Below, one piece after another: positions 43,351-55,795 of a stretch of 64,000 bases of DNA. Origin of the DNA: an uncultured Pelagibacteraceae bacterium (GTDB lineage: Bacteria > Pseudomonadota > Alphaproteobacteria > Pelagibacterales > Pelagibacteraceae); assembly GCA_902592675.1 (NCBI GenBank), contig CACJFJ010000001.1, positions 1-64,000 on the forward strand, in the 5' to 3' direction. The notes beneath the pieces are model-generated. The model was not told the origin of the DNA and searched no databases. It saw only the letters and a program-made list of their open reading frames with translations. How positions within the stretch are numbered: the stretch's first letter is position 1; each line of letters starts with the position of its first letter. The translations under genes were made by a program, and so were the position numbers.

Positions 43351-44404
43351 TTATATTATTATTGGTGGTGGTTGTGCCGGTTTATCACTTGCATATGAAT
43401 TAGAAATCAATGAAAAATTAAAAGATAAAACTTTGGCTATTATTGAACCAAGACTAGAATATAAAAGGGATAAAACATGGTCTTTCTGGAAAGTAGTGCC
43501 CCACAATTTTGATGATTGCGTTAAAAAAAATTGGCAAAATTTTTCAATTAACATTCCAGGTAAAACCAATCATCTAGAATGTAAAGATTATCCATACCAA
43601 AGTATTGATAGTGGTTTATTTTATGAAAAAATAAATAATAAACTAAAAAAGAATAAAAATATTTATTTCTATAAAGATACAAAAGAGATCAATACAGTAA
43701 ATTCATTTATCTTCAATAGCGTACCAAATATAAAAAAAAATCATCTTAATCTTTGGCAACATTTTTGTGGTGTAGAAATTGAAACCAAAACGAATTATTT
43801 TGACAATGAAATTTTTAATTTGATGGACTTTGATTGCGAACAAAGAGATAGTGTTCATTTTTTTTATACACTTCCCTATTCAAAAAATAAGGCTCTAGTT
43901 GAGACAACTTGGCTATCAAAAATGAATGACAACTCTCAAAAAGACTATGATAAACAAATTAAAGATTACATTGATAAGAACCTAAAAATTAAAGATTATG
44001 AAATTACATACAGAGAGGAAGGTGCAATTCCCCTCTTCTATCCATTGTATGAAAAAGAAAAAAATAAAATGAATATTGGAACTGCTGGTGGTATGACAAG
44101 ACTAAGTACTGGATATACTTTTTTAAATATACAAGAACATAGTAAATTTATTAGAAAAAATATTGAAAGTATTCATAATACTAAAAAATTTGAAATTAAT
44201 AAAAAATATCAATTTTTGGATGAAATATTTTTACGAGTTCTTGAAAAACACCCAAAAAAAATGTCAGAAATTTTTTTTAAAATGTTTCAAAGCTCACCTA
44301 AAACAATTATCAAATTTTTGTCCAATAAGAGTAATTTTCTTGAAGATTTGACTATAATTTTAAAAATGCCAAAATGGATTTTTATTAAAGCTTTATTTTA
44401 TTAA
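43337..44404 (+). CDS. crtY: lycopene beta-cyclase
   Basis: DYIIIGGGCAGLSLAYEL, KTWSFW, FFYTLPYSKNKALVETTWLS, IGTAGGMTRLSTGYTF. Confidence 0.95.
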   Translation: MKEFDYIIIGGGCAGLSLAYELEINEKLKDKTLAIIEPRLEYKRDKTWSFWKVVPHNFDDCVKKNWQNFSINIPGKTNHLECKDYPYQSIDSGLFYEKINNKLKKNKNIYFYKDTKEINTVNSFIFNSVPNIKKNHLNLWQHFCGVEIETKTNYFDNEIFNLMDFDCEQRDSVHFFYTLPYSKNKALVETTWLSKMNDNSQKDYDKQIKDYIDKNLKIKDYEITYREEGAIPLFYPLYEKEKNKMNIGTAGGMTRLSTGYTFLNIQEHSKFIRKNIESIHNTKKFEINKKYQFLDEIFLRVLEKHPKKMSEIFFKMFQSSPKTIIKFLSNKSNFLEDLTIILKMPKWIFIKALFY

Positions 44405-44410
44405 GCCCAA

Positions 44411-45355
44411 ATGAATATGAACCTAAAAAAACTAAATCTTAATCATTCTTTTATTTTTTTTTTATTCTGTAACATCTTTTCTTTAATACTATTTAAATTT
44501 AATAACTTTATGTTGTCGCCATTGTTTTGTTTATTTTTGATTTTAATCATTGGTGTATCACATGGATCTTTGGATCATGTCAAAGGAGGGGAACTTTTAA
44601 AGATTTTTAAAATTGAAAATATAACTTTATTTTATATTTCATATATTTTAATAGCTGTAATTGTTATAACACTTTGGGTTTTAACACCATCTATCTTGTT
44701 AATAATATTTCTATTGGTTGCCTCGTATCATTTTGGTAAAGAGGATACACAATTTTTACATAATCATAATTCAAATTTTATAGGTATATTGTATTTTCTA
44801 AAAGGATCTCTTGTTATTTTGGCACCATTGTATTTTCATTTTGAAGAAACCATTGAAATATTTAAATTATTATTAATTGATAATGAAAATTTTTATTTAA
44901 GTTTAAGTTTTATTGAAAATAATAGATTAATAGATTTAGGGATAATCTTAAGCTCTATTTCGAGTATTATTTTGTTTGTCAAAAAATTTAATTTAAAAAA
45001 TTTTTCTATTTTTTTTGATTATTTTTCAATATTAATTTTAAATTACTATCTCTCTCCTTTGATTGCATTTACTGCTTATTTTTGCTTTTTACATTCTGTA
45101 AGACATAGCATGACATTAATTTATGAATTAGATAACAATAATATGAAAAATGGTTTGTTTATTTTTATTAAAAAGGCTATGCCACTTACTGTATTAACTG
45201 CTGTTATTTGTTTAATTGGTATTTATTTGCTCAATTTTAAATATGAATTTAACGATTCAATTATTAAAGTCATATTTATAGGTTTGGCGTCTTTAACATT
45301 TCCACATATATTACTCGAGTATCTTTTAGATAAAAATGAAAAACAAAGAACTTAA
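44411..45355 (+). CDS. blh: beta-carotene 15,15'-dioxygenase, Brp/Blh family (retinal synthesis)
   Basis: Polytopic membrane protein with GVSHGSLDHVKG, SYHFGKEDTQF, FLHSVRHS, FPHILLEYL; follows crtIBY. Confidence 0.94.
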   Translation: MNMNLKKLNLNHSFIFFLFCNIFSLILFKFNNFMLSPLFCLFLILIIGVSHGSLDHVKGGELLKIFKIENITLFYISYILIAVIVITLWVLTPSILLIIFLLVASYHFGKEDTQFLHNHNSNFIGILYFLKGSLVILAPLYFHFEETIEIFKLLLIDNENFYLSLSFIENNRLIDLGIILSSISSIILFVKKFNLKNFSIFFDYFSILILNYYLSPLIAFTAYFCFLHSVRHSMTLIYELDNNNMKNGLFIFIKKAMPLTVLTAVICLIGIYLLNFKYEFNDSIIKVIFIGLASLTFPHILLEYLLDKNEKQRT

Positions 45356-46280
45356 AATATTGTTATCTGCTCCCCGAGGATTTTGTGCTGGTGTAGAAAG
45401 GGCAATTGAAATTGTTGAAAAGTCAATTCAAAAGTATGGTTCCCCAGTTTATGTTAGACATGAAATAGTACATAATAAATTTGTTGTTGATGACTTAAAA
45501 AATAAAGGTGCAATATTTGTAGAAGAGCTTGAAGAAATTGAAGATAAATCAAGACCAGTTATTTTTTCTGCGCATGGTGTCCCAAAAAAAATTCCTCAAG
45601 ATGCGAAAAACTACAACATGACTTATGTTGATGCAACATGTCCCTTGGTTTCTAAAGTTCATAGAGAGGCTGAAAATCTTCATAAGGCTGGATACCATTT
45701 AATCTTAATAGGACATGAAAATCATCCTGAGGTAATTGGAACAATGGGACAACTGCCTAAAGGATCTATAGACCTTATTCAAAATGAGGATGAAGCAAAG
45801 AATTATGACATAAAAAATTTTGAAAAGATTGCCTACGTTACTCAAACAACCTTATCTGTTGATGATACAAAAGAAATAATATCAATTCTTAGAGAAAAAT
45901 TTTCAAATATTAAAGAACCTGCAAAAGAAGATATTTGTTACGCGACAACCAATAGACAAATGGCTGTTAAAAATATTGCAAAAAAGTGTGATCTATTTTT
46001 TGTTATCGGTAGCCGAAACTCATCTAACTCGGTAAGACTTGTTGAGGTTGCTAAAAAATCAGGGTGTGAGAACTCAGTACTGATCCATTCACAAAGTGAA
46101 ATTCCATTCAACTTAATTGAAAATTCAAATATAATAGGAATTTCATCCGGTGCTTCTGCCCCTGAGATACTTGTTGATAATTTCATTAAAGAATTGAAAA
46201 ATAAATTTACAGTCACTATAGAAGAAGTGGAAATTATAAAAGAAAACGTTGTTTTTCGTGTTCCAAAGAAATTAAATTAA
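45336..46280 (+). CDS. ispH: 4-hydroxy-3-methylbut-2-enyl diphosphate reductase
   Basis: APRGFCAGVERAIEIVEKSI, FSAHGVPKKI, DATCPLVSKVH, TQTTLSVDDT, GISSGASAPEILV. Confidence 0.98.
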   Translation: MKNKELKILLSAPRGFCAGVERAIEIVEKSIQKYGSPVYVRHEIVHNKFVVDDLKNKGAIFVEELEEIEDKSRPVIFSAHGVPKKIPQDAKNYNMTYVDATCPLVSKVHREAENLHKAGYHLILIGHENHPEVIGTMGQLPKGSIDLIQNEDEAKNYDIKNFEKIAYVTQTTLSVDDTKEIISILREKFSNIKEPAKEDICYATTNRQMAVKNIAKKCDLFFVIGSRNSSNSVRLVEVAKKSGCENSVLIHSQSEIPFNLIENSNIIGISSGASAPEILVDNFIKELKNKFTVTIEEVEIIKENVVFRVPKKLN

Positions 46281-47246
46281 ATGGCTGTTTATACAAAGAT
46301 AAATAAGAAAGACATTTCATATATTAATAAAAAATTTGAGAACCAAAAATTTTTAAGTTTTAAAGGTATAAAACAAGGAATTGAAAATACTAATTATCTA
46401 TTAAAATCAAAAAATAATAAATTCATATTAACTATTTTTGAAAAAAGAGTTCAAAAAAATGAAATACCTTTTTTTATGAAATTAATGGATCAACTAAATC
46501 ACCTTAAAATAAGATGTCCAAAACCATTAAAAAAACGTGATGGAAAATATATATTTAAGATAAAGAATAAGGTTGCTTGTGTTGTTTCATTTCTTAATGG
46601 AAAAGATAAAAAAAAACTCACCTTGAAAAATTGTTATGATATTGGAAAAACTGTTGCTCAAATGCACTCTTCATCAAAAAAAATTAAACTATTTAGAAAA
46701 AACTCAATGAATATCAAAAATTTAAATCCTTTGTTAAAAAGTATTAAATTTAAATCAAAAAAATTCATTAATTTAGAAAAATTTTTAAAAAGTAATTTTA
46801 TAGAAATCAAAAATAAATGGCCAAAAAAATTACCAAATGGAATAATACATGGTGATCTTTTTATAGATAATATATTTTTTAAAAATAATAAAATCTCTGG
46901 AATTATTGATTTTTATTTTGCTGCGAACGATTATTTTATTTATGAAATAGCAATATGTATCAATGCTCTTTGTTTTGATAAGAAAAAATCACAATTTAAA
47001 TTAAATAAAAAAAAGGTTAAAAATTTAATTAAAGGATACGAGAGCATTAAAAAGTTCTCAGGTATTGAGAAAAAATCATTAAATATTTTATGCCGAGCTG
47101 CTGCGATGAGATATTTTCTTACAAGGCTTTACGACTACACAAATACTCCAAAAACTGCTTTAATAAAAATTAAAGATCCAAGAGAATATTATCAAAAACT
47201 GATAATTCATAACAATTTAAAAAGATATAAAGATTATTTAGTTTAA
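46281..47246 (+). CDS. thrB: homoserine kinase, aminoglycoside phosphotransferase type
   Basis: GIENTNYLLKSKNNKFILTIFEKR, NGIIHGDLFIDNIFF, GIIDFYFAANDYFIYEIAICINAL. Confidence 0.93.
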   Translation: MAVYTKINKKDISYINKKFENQKFLSFKGIKQGIENTNYLLKSKNNKFILTIFEKRVQKNEIPFFMKLMDQLNHLKIRCPKPLKKRDGKYIFKIKNKVACVVSFLNGKDKKKLTLKNCYDIGKTVAQMHSSSKKIKLFRKNSMNIKNLNPLLKSIKFKSKKFINLEKFLKSNFIEIKNKWPKKLPNGIIHGDLFIDNIFFKNNKISGIIDFYFAANDYFIYEIAICINALCFDKKKSQFKLNKKKVKNLIKGYESIKKFSGIEKKSLNILCRAAAMRYFLTRLYDYTNTPKTALIKIKDPREYYQKLIIHNNLKRYKDYLV

Positions 47247-47668
47247 TGATTAAAATTTATACTGATGGTTCATGTCTTGGCAATCCAGGCAAAGGTGGTT
47301 GGGCAGCAATTATTATAAATAATGGAAAAAAAACTGAAATAAAAGGAAGTAAAAACGATACTACAAATAATCAGATGGAATTATTAGCGCCTATTAAAGC
47401 TCTTAAAGAAATTCCAAAAGGTAGTAAAGTTCAAATTTTTACAGACTCTAAATACGTTAAGTCTGGGATAACAGAATGGATATTTAATTGGAAAAAGAAT
47501 GGATGGAAAACAGCAAACAAAAAAGAGGTAAGTAACAAAGAACTTTGGACAGAATTAGATCTACTAAATAGTGAATTTGAAATAAGTTGGAATTGGGTAA
47601 AAGCACATTCATCAGATAAATTAAATAATGAAGTAGATTTACTTGCTAGAAATGCTGCTAACTTATAA
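47246..47668 (+). CDS. rnhA: ribonuclease HI
   Basis: IYTDGSCLGNPGKGGWAAII, NNQMELLAPIKAL, TDSKYVKSGI, VKAHSSDKLNNEVDLLAR. Confidence 0.97.
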   Translation: MIKIYTDGSCLGNPGKGGWAAIIINNGKKTEIKGSKNDTTNNQMELLAPIKALKEIPKGSKVQIFTDSKYVKSGITEWIFNWKKNGWKTANKKEVSNKELWTELDLLNSEFEISWNWVKAHSSDKLNNEVDLLARNAANL

Positions 47669-48151
47669 TAGATTATTTATTAAATTTTCTGCTGAAGTTA
47701 ATCCACATTCTTTAGTCTCTTTTTCAACATGAATATTTACAACTTCAAAATTTTCAATCACCATTAAATAGCGATTTGATCTAATACCCATACCTTTTGA
47801 ATTTCGATCAACTTCTGCTCCAATTGCTTTCGTGAACAACAAATAAGGATCAGATAACATTTTTATTTTATTACCGGTATTATTCATCTCTCCCCAACCA
47901 TTCATTACATAAGGGTCATTTACTGATAAACAAAATATATTTTCTATTCCTTTTGCTTTGATCTTATCTGCATTAGCTACAAAACCTGGTAAGTGAAGTT
48001 TGGAGCAAGTAGATGTAAATGCCCCAGGTAAACCAAACAAAACAACTTTACCATTACCAATAGTTTCTCTTAATTTACTTTTTTGAGGTTCTCCATCAAC
48101 AAGTTGAAAAATCTCTGTGTCTGGTAGTTGATCTTTTATTCTAAGTTTCAT
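47663..48151 (-). CDS. peroxiredoxin (Prx5/AhpE-like, glutaredoxin-type redoxin)
   Basis: FGLPGAFTSTCSKLHLPGFV, SVNDPYVMNGW. Confidence 0.92.
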   Translation of the reverse strand: MKLRIKDQLPDTEIFQLVDGEPQKSKLRETIGNGKVVLFGLPGAFTSTCSKLHLPGFVANADKIKAKGIENIFCLSVNDPYVMNGWGEMNNTGNKIKMLSDPYLLFTKAIGAEVDRNSKGMGIRSNRYLMVIENFEVVNIHVEKETKECGLTSAENLINNLL

Positions 48152-49521
48152 ATGGAATTCATTACATATTTTTTAACTTTTTCAATATCATTTGAAAGAA
48201 GTTCAAATTTTTCTTTTCTGTCATTAACATATTTAAGACTTTCTGGTAAATTTTCAGTTTTTGAAATTGCATCTTTTATTGCTTTTGGAAATTTAGATGG
48301 GTGTGCAGTTGATAAAACAACACAATTTTTTTCCAATCCTAATTTTCTCACAGCACCAATACCTACTGCAGTATGCGGATCAACTACCATCTGATGCTCC
48401 TCATTAATAGTTTTTATCATTTCAACAGTTTCGTTTTCATCGAGCATTTCAGATATAAAATTCTTTTTAATTTTATCTAGATCATCTTTATCAATTTTAT
48501 AGGTATTATTTTTAATTTTAGCCATTACATCTTTTGTAACCTCTGAGTTACAATCTTTCACGTCGTATAAAAGTCTTTCAAAATTACTTGCAATTTGTAT
48601 ATCCATACTTGGAGTGTTTGTTTCCTCAACTTTCTTTTGACTATAATCACCTCCAGATATTGCTCTGTGTAGTATGTCATTTTTATTTGTAGCTACGATT
48701 AATTTATCAATTGGAAGACCTAGTTTTTTTGCTAAATAGCCAGCGTAAATATCACCAAAGTTTCCTGTTGGAACAGAAAAGGATAAAGGTTGGCCGTTTC
48801 CAATTTTAAAGTAAGCGTAAAAATAATACACCGATTGAGCAATAATTCTTGCCCAATTAATTGAATTTACACCCGACATATTAATTGCTTTAGAAAATTT
48901 TTCGTCATTAAACATTGCTTTAACTAAATTTTGGCAATCATCAAAATTACCCTCTACCGCAATGTTAAATACATTGCTCTCTTCATGTATTGTCATTAGT
49001 CTTCTTTGCACTGGTGAAATTTTATTGTTTGGATGTAATACAAAAACATTTAAATTATTTTTTCCTTTTAAAGCATCTATAGCAGCTGCACCCGTATCGC
49101 CTGAAGTTGCAACAATTATATTAATTTTTTTTTGATCACGGCCTAAATGATATTGATAAAAATTACCTATTAGTTGCATTGCGATATCTTTAAAAGCAAG
49201 TGTAGGTCCATGAAATAATTCTAATACTTTTAAATTTCCTAGGTCTGATATTTTTACAACATCGTCGGATCTGAAATTTGAATATGATTTTGAAATCAAA
49301 GAGATTAGATCATCTTTAGACATGAAATCTCCTATGAATGGGTAAATTATTTCAGCCGCTAAATCATTGTAACTAAGGTTTTTTAAATTATCTAATTCTT
49401 CCTTTTTAAAGGGGTTAATTGATTTTGGAACGAATAGTCCCCCATCATCTGCCAATCCTTTGAGGAAGACATCTTTAAAAGTAAAGTTTTTCTGATTATT
49501 TCTTGTACTAATATAATTCAT
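48148..49521 (-). CDS. thrC: threonine synthase
   Basis: GLADDGGLFVPKSI, LFHGPTLAFKDIAMQLIGNFY, VATSGDTGAAAIDALKGK, SFSVPTGNFGDIYAGYLAKKLGLP. Confidence 0.97.
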   Translation of the reverse strand: MNYISTRNNQKNFTFKDVFLKGLADDGGLFVPKSINPFKKEELDNLKNLSYNDLAAEIIYPFIGDFMSKDDLISLISKSYSNFRSDDVVKISDLGNLKVLELFHGPTLAFKDIAMQLIGNFYQYHLGRDQKKINIIVATSGDTGAAAIDALKGKNNLNVFVLHPNNKISPVQRRLMTIHEESNVFNIAVEGNFDDCQNLVKAMFNDEKFSKAINMSGVNSINWARIIAQSVYYFYAYFKIGNGQPLSFSVPTGNFGDIYAGYLAKKLGLPIDKLIVATNKNDILHRAISGGDYSQKKVEETNTPSMDIQIASNFERLLYDVKDCNSEVTKDVMAKIKNNTYKIDKDDLDKIKKNFISEMLDENETVEMIKTINEEHQMVVDPHTAVGIGAVRKLGLEKNCVVLSTAHPSKFPKAIKDAISKTENLPESLKYVNDRKEKFELLSNDIEKVKKYVMNSI

Positions 49522-50175
49522 TTAATAATTCTTTTTTCTAAAATATAGATATAGCAAAAATATTGAAATCGCTAACGAAAACCATGTCATTGCATATTTT
49601 TTATGATTATTAGAAATATTAGCAGTAATTTTTTTTGGTTTAGGAATTTGATAATTGCCGTCCAAATAAATTATGTATTTAGAAAATTTTTTACCAGTAA
49701 ATTTTGAAATATCTTCTCTATTTAGACTGAACCAGTAATTTTCTTTAATATTATTATCTGGTTTAAATATATTTTTTCTTCCCTGTGTTTTAAGAGTTCC
49801 TTCTATATTATTTTGATCCAATATATTTATCTCTGGTGTATTTTTTTTTTCAAATGGTATCCATCCTCTGTTGAGTAAATAATTTTCACCATCTATTAGG
49901 ATAGGATTTAAAACTTCAAACCCTGGTGTTCCAGAGTCATTTAAATTATATAAGTAAATTTGTTTCTCAAAATCAACGCGACCTGATGTTTTGATTTTGA
50001 GATAATTTTTTTGATTAGATTGTGAAAGTTGAACTGGAGGATTTTTCAATGAGTTTTCGATTTCTAAAATGAGATTATTCTTCCAATTTAAACGAATTAT
50101 CTGCCAAGTGCCTAAAGCGATAAAAACAAATATAAAAAATATGATAAAAACTGAAAATAAAAATTTATGTTTCAA
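49522..50175 (-). CDS. SURF1 family cytochrome oxidase biogenesis protein
   Basis: LGTWQIIRLNWKNNLI, YLLNRGWIPFEKK, two terminal TM helices; adjacent to cox genes. Confidence 0.9.
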   Translation of the reverse strand: MKHKFLFSVFIIFFIFVFIALGTWQIIRLNWKNNLILEIENSLKNPPVQLSQSNQKNYLKIKTSGRVDFEKQIYLYNLNDSGTPGFEVLNPILIDGENYLLNRGWIPFEKKNTPEINILDQNNIEGTLKTQGRKNIFKPDNNIKENYWFSLNREDISKFTGKKFSKYIIYLDGNYQIPKPKKITANISNNHKKYAMTWFSLAISIFLLYLYFRKKNY

Positions 50176-50184
50176 GGTTCAAAA

Positions 50185-50973
50185 TTAGCTTCCCCAAATA
50201 TAGATCGCAGCAAATAAGAATAGCCAAACTACATCAACAAAATGCCAATACCATGCTGCCGCCTCAAAACCAAAATGATGATCTTTATTAAAATGACCTA
50301 GTTTTCCTCGCCACAAACATACTGCTAAAAAAATTGTTCCAACGATTACATGAAAACCATGAAATCCTGTTGCCATATAAAACACTGATCCATAAATATG
50401 GTCTGAGAAGGCAAATGTAGCATGATGATACTCATAAGCTTGTAGAGCAGTAAAACATACTCCAAGTATTACTGTTAAGATCAACCCATTGATAAAACCT
50501 TTTCTATCATCCTCTAAAAGAGCATGATGGGACCAGGTTACAGTTGTACCAGACAACAATAATACCAAAGTATTAATTAATGGAATATCCCAAGGATCAA
50601 AAGTTTGAATATCTTTTGGCGGCCATACATTTCCAACAAATTCATTTGGAAAAAGACTTACATCAAAGTATGCCCAAAACCAAGCAACAAAAAACATCAC
50701 CTCTGAGGCAATAAACAATGTCATTCCATAACGATGATGAATTTGAACTACTGGAGTATGATGTCCTTGATGCTCAGCTTCAATCACAACATCTCTAAAC
50801 CACATATATGCTCCATAAATTAATAGAGCAAAACCTAAATACATTCCCCATGATACATCTGAGTGCATATAATAAACGGCCCCCAGTGCTAAAACTAAAC
50901 AAGAAAAAGAAACATAGATTGGCCAAGGACTTGGGTCTACTAGATGATAATCATGTTTTTTTTCAGCTGACAT
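50185..50973 (-). CDS. ctaE: cytochrome c oxidase subunit III
   Basis: YHLVDPSPWPIYVSF, FIASEVMFFVAWFWAYF, TGFHGFHVIVGTIFL, FGFEAAAWYWHFVDVVWLFLFAAIYIWG. Confidence 0.98.
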   Translation of the reverse strand: MSAEKKHDYHLVDPSPWPIYVSFSCLVLALGAVYYMHSDVSWGMYLGFALLIYGAYMWFRDVVIEAEHQGHHTPVVQIHHRYGMTLFIASEVMFFVAWFWAYFDVSLFPNEFVGNVWPPKDIQTFDPWDIPLINTLVLLLSGTTVTWSHHALLEDDRKGFINGLILTVILGVCFTALQAYEYHHATFAFSDHIYGSVFYMATGFHGFHVIVGTIFLAVCLWRGKLGHFNKDHHFGFEAAAWYWHFVDVVWLFLFAAIYIWGS

Positions 50974-50982
50974 TTTTTTGGA

Positions 50983-51516
50983 TTATGATTGTTTATAGTA
51001 ATCTGTCGAGAAAAAAGTGTACGACATAGTTACATCTTCCAAGTTTTTTACAGTTGGATCATTGATCATTTCGGGGTCTAAATAAAAAGTCATTACATAA
51101 GTTGCTTTTTCACCGGCCTTTAATTCCTGTTTTTCAAAACAAAAACATCCTAATTTACTATAATATTTTCCAAAACTAGCAGGTGAAACATTGAAGCTTG
51201 CCACCCCTGCAGTTGGCTCATTACCGTAATTTGTCACTTCAAACTCTATTTTGTTGACTTGGCCAACTTTTACATCAATAACATTTGACTTAGCCTTAAA
51301 ATCCCACGGTAAATTATTTACATTTGTGTCAAACCTCACACTCACCACTTTGTCTAAAACTATTTTCGGAGCATTATTTGATACTTGAGTAGTTCCACCA
51401 AACCCTGTAACTCTACAAAAAAGATCATACAAAGGTACAGCCGCATAAGACAATCCTAGCATTAAAACAAATATGCCGGCTAGGACTAATGGAGTTAATT
51501 TTTTTCTCTCGATCAT
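50983..51516 (-). CDS. ctaG: cytochrome c oxidase assembly protein CtaG/Cox11
   Basis: SYAAVPLYDLFCRVTGFGGTTQ, FNVSPASFGKYYSKLGCFCFEKQEL. Confidence 0.96.
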   Translation of the reverse strand: MIERKKLTPLVLAGIFVLMLGLSYAAVPLYDLFCRVTGFGGTTQVSNNAPKIVLDKVVSVRFDTNVNNLPWDFKAKSNVIDVKVGQVNKIEFEVTNYGNEPTAGVASFNVSPASFGKYYSKLGCFCFEKQELKAGEKATYVMTFYLDPEMINDPTVKNLEDVTMSYTFFSTDYYKQS

Positions 51517-51638
51517 AAAGCTCTGTCAAATACTCCAGTGTTATATAAGGTAAAAAAGAAAAGAAAAACCATAAAAGCAATTATTGCTAAAGCTGTAATT
51601 ATATTTTTTCTTTTTGTTTTTTTATCAGGTGTTATCAT
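51513..51638 (-). CDS. small membrane protein (41 aa) of the cox operon, CoxF-like by position
   Basis: Not in the ORF track. Minus-strand translation MITPDKKTKRKNIITALAIIAFMVFLFFFTLYNTGVFDRAL with ATGA overlaps to both ctaB and ctaG. Confidence 0.75.
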   Translation of the reverse strand: MITPDKKTKRKNIITALAIIAFMVFLFFFTLYNTGVFDRAL

Positions 51639-52549
51639 AAAATCTTATCTATCAAAAAAAGAACAAAAATTAAAAATAGATACAGTATAGAGTATCCAAA
51701 TATCGATTTTGCTTTTTTTGGATTAAACTTATTTTTCTTATAATTGTAAAGTTCATAACACAAAAAATTATAATAAATAGTTAATAACAATGATGGAACT
51801 AAAAAGGTCAATCCAACAAAGTTAATTAAATATGGAAAAATAATAATTGGTAACATTAATAAAGAATAAACAAATATGTTTATTTTGGTGCTCTCAATTC
51901 CGTTAGTTAAAGGAAGCATTGGTATATTTGCTTTTTTATAATCATCAGATTTATACAAACTCAAAGCCCAAAAATGTGAAGGTGTCCAAAAAAATATAAT
52001 CAAAAAAAAAGCTAATGGTTCAACAGAAAGTGAACCAGTCGCAATAGTCCATCCAATTACAGGAGGAAATGCACCTGCCGCTCCACCAATTACAATATTT
52101 TGAGGGGTTCGTCTCTTCAGCCAAATTGTATAAACAAAAACATAAAACAAAATTGTTAAAGATAGTATTGCAGCTGAAATTCTATTCGTAAAATAATCTA
52201 GTGCTACCACTGAAACAATCGATAGAGTAACTCCAAATATAAGAGCCTGATTTTTATTAACTTTTCCTGTTGGAATGGGTCTTAGACAAGTTCTTGTCAT
52301 CAAAGCATCAAGATCAGACTCATACCACATATTTAATGCTCCAGCAGCGCCAGCTCCCAAAGAGACTAATAAAATTCCAATTATAGCATCTTTTGTTGAA
52401 ACAAGATTTGGTGCAGTTAATAAACCGACCGCACACGTAAAAATCACTAAAGACATAACTCTTGGCTTCATCAATTTAAATAACTCAGATAAATTAAATA
52501 AATCTTCTTGTGATAAGCTTCTTTTTTTTATTTTTGAATTATCCATCAA
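51635..52549 (-). CDS. ctaB: protoheme IX farnesyltransferase (heme O synthase)
   Basis: LMKPRVMSLVIFTCAVGLL, NMWYESDLDALMTRTCLRPIPTGKV, NIVIGGAAGAFPPVIGW. Confidence 0.96.
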   Translation of the reverse strand: MMDNSKIKKRSLSQEDLFNLSELFKLMKPRVMSLVIFTCAVGLLTAPNLVSTKDAIIGILLVSLGAGAAGALNMWYESDLDALMTRTCLRPIPTGKVNKNQALIFGVTLSIVSVVALDYFTNRISAAILSLTILFYVFVYTIWLKRRTPQNIVIGGAAGAFPPVIGWTIATGSLSVEPLAFFLIIFFWTPSHFWALSLYKSDDYKKANIPMLPLTNGIESTKINIFVYSLLMLPIIIFPYLINFVGLTFLVPSLLLTIYYNFLCYELYNYKKNKFNPKKAKSIFGYSILYLFLIFVLFLIDKIL

Positions 52550-52566
52550 TTTTTTCAGCTTTTATT

Positions 52567-55016
<2,450 letters not shown>

Positions 55017-55076
55017 TTTAAATAGCTATATAAAGCTCTTTTATAAAAATTACACTTTAGTTTTCGCGACAATTTA

Positions 55077-55778
55077 TCAATTAATCACATAATTTATGAT
55101 CGAAATAGTAGATATGACTGCTGTTTCTGATCTTAAAATATTCTCACTAATTTTTAAAGCCTGAACACCTTTAAAAGAGAGAATCTCCTGTCTTTCCATC
55201 TCCGAAAAGTCACCTTCTGGACCTACCATAATACAAATAGGTTTGTCTGTGAACTTCGATTTTTCAATTTTTTTATTATTAGAATTTAAATCTGTAAAAA
55301 TTAAATCCATAGAATTTGAACTTAAGAAGCTTTTCAAATCTTTAGTATTTTCAATTTTTGGTACATTAAGACGATTTGATTGTTCACTTGCCTCAATAAC
55401 TATTTTTTTGAATCGTTCTTTATTAATCTTTCTAACAACTGTTCGGTCAAAAATAATTGGTAAAAATTTTGTTACTCCAAGTTCTGTTGCTTTTTGAATC
55501 ATAAAATTCTGATAGTTTGATTTGATTGGAGAAAAAGCTAGCCATAATTCTCTAATGTTTTCTTTTTGTCTTAGTCGTTTTGTGACCTTAAATTCAACAA
55601 TATTTTTATATTTTTTTAAAATTTTAGCTTCCCATTCTCCTTCTTTGTTAAATAAAGAAAAAATTTGATTTTCTTTTACTCTCATTACTTTAGTTAAATA
55701 ATGTGATTTAGTTTTATCTAATTTACCAGTCATGTCGGCTGATAAAGAATTTGAAAAAAATAATCTAATATTGCTCAT
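55077..55778 (-). CDS. rsmE: 16S rRNA (uracil(1498)-N(3))-methyltransferase
   Basis: HYLTKVMRVKENQIFSLFN, QKATELGVTKFLPI, EASEQSNRLNVPKI, MVGPEGDFSEME, LRSETAVISTISI. Confidence 0.94.
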   Translation of the reverse strand: MSNIRLFFSNSLSADMTGKLDKTKSHYLTKVMRVKENQIFSLFNKEGEWEAKILKKYKNIVEFKVTKRLRQKENIRELWLAFSPIKSNYQNFMIQKATELGVTKFLPIIFDRTVVRKINKERFKKIVIEASEQSNRLNVPKIENTKDLKSFLSSNSMDLIFTDLNSNNKKIEKSKFTDKPICIMVGPEGDFSEMERQEILSFKGVQALKISENILRSETAVISTISIINYVIN

Positions 55779-55795
55779 TTGTGTTAAGTTAGTTT

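Noticed and set aside
50808-51029. Plus-strand 73-aa ORF spanning the ctaE/ctaG junction
   Set aside because: Antisense to two well-supported cox genes; no recognisable motif.
55017-55076. Possible inverted-repeat operator upstream of ctaC (AGCTATATAAAGCT)
   Set aside because: The arms are only 4 bp of a self-complementary AGCT in AT-rich DNA; too weak to claim as a regulatory site.
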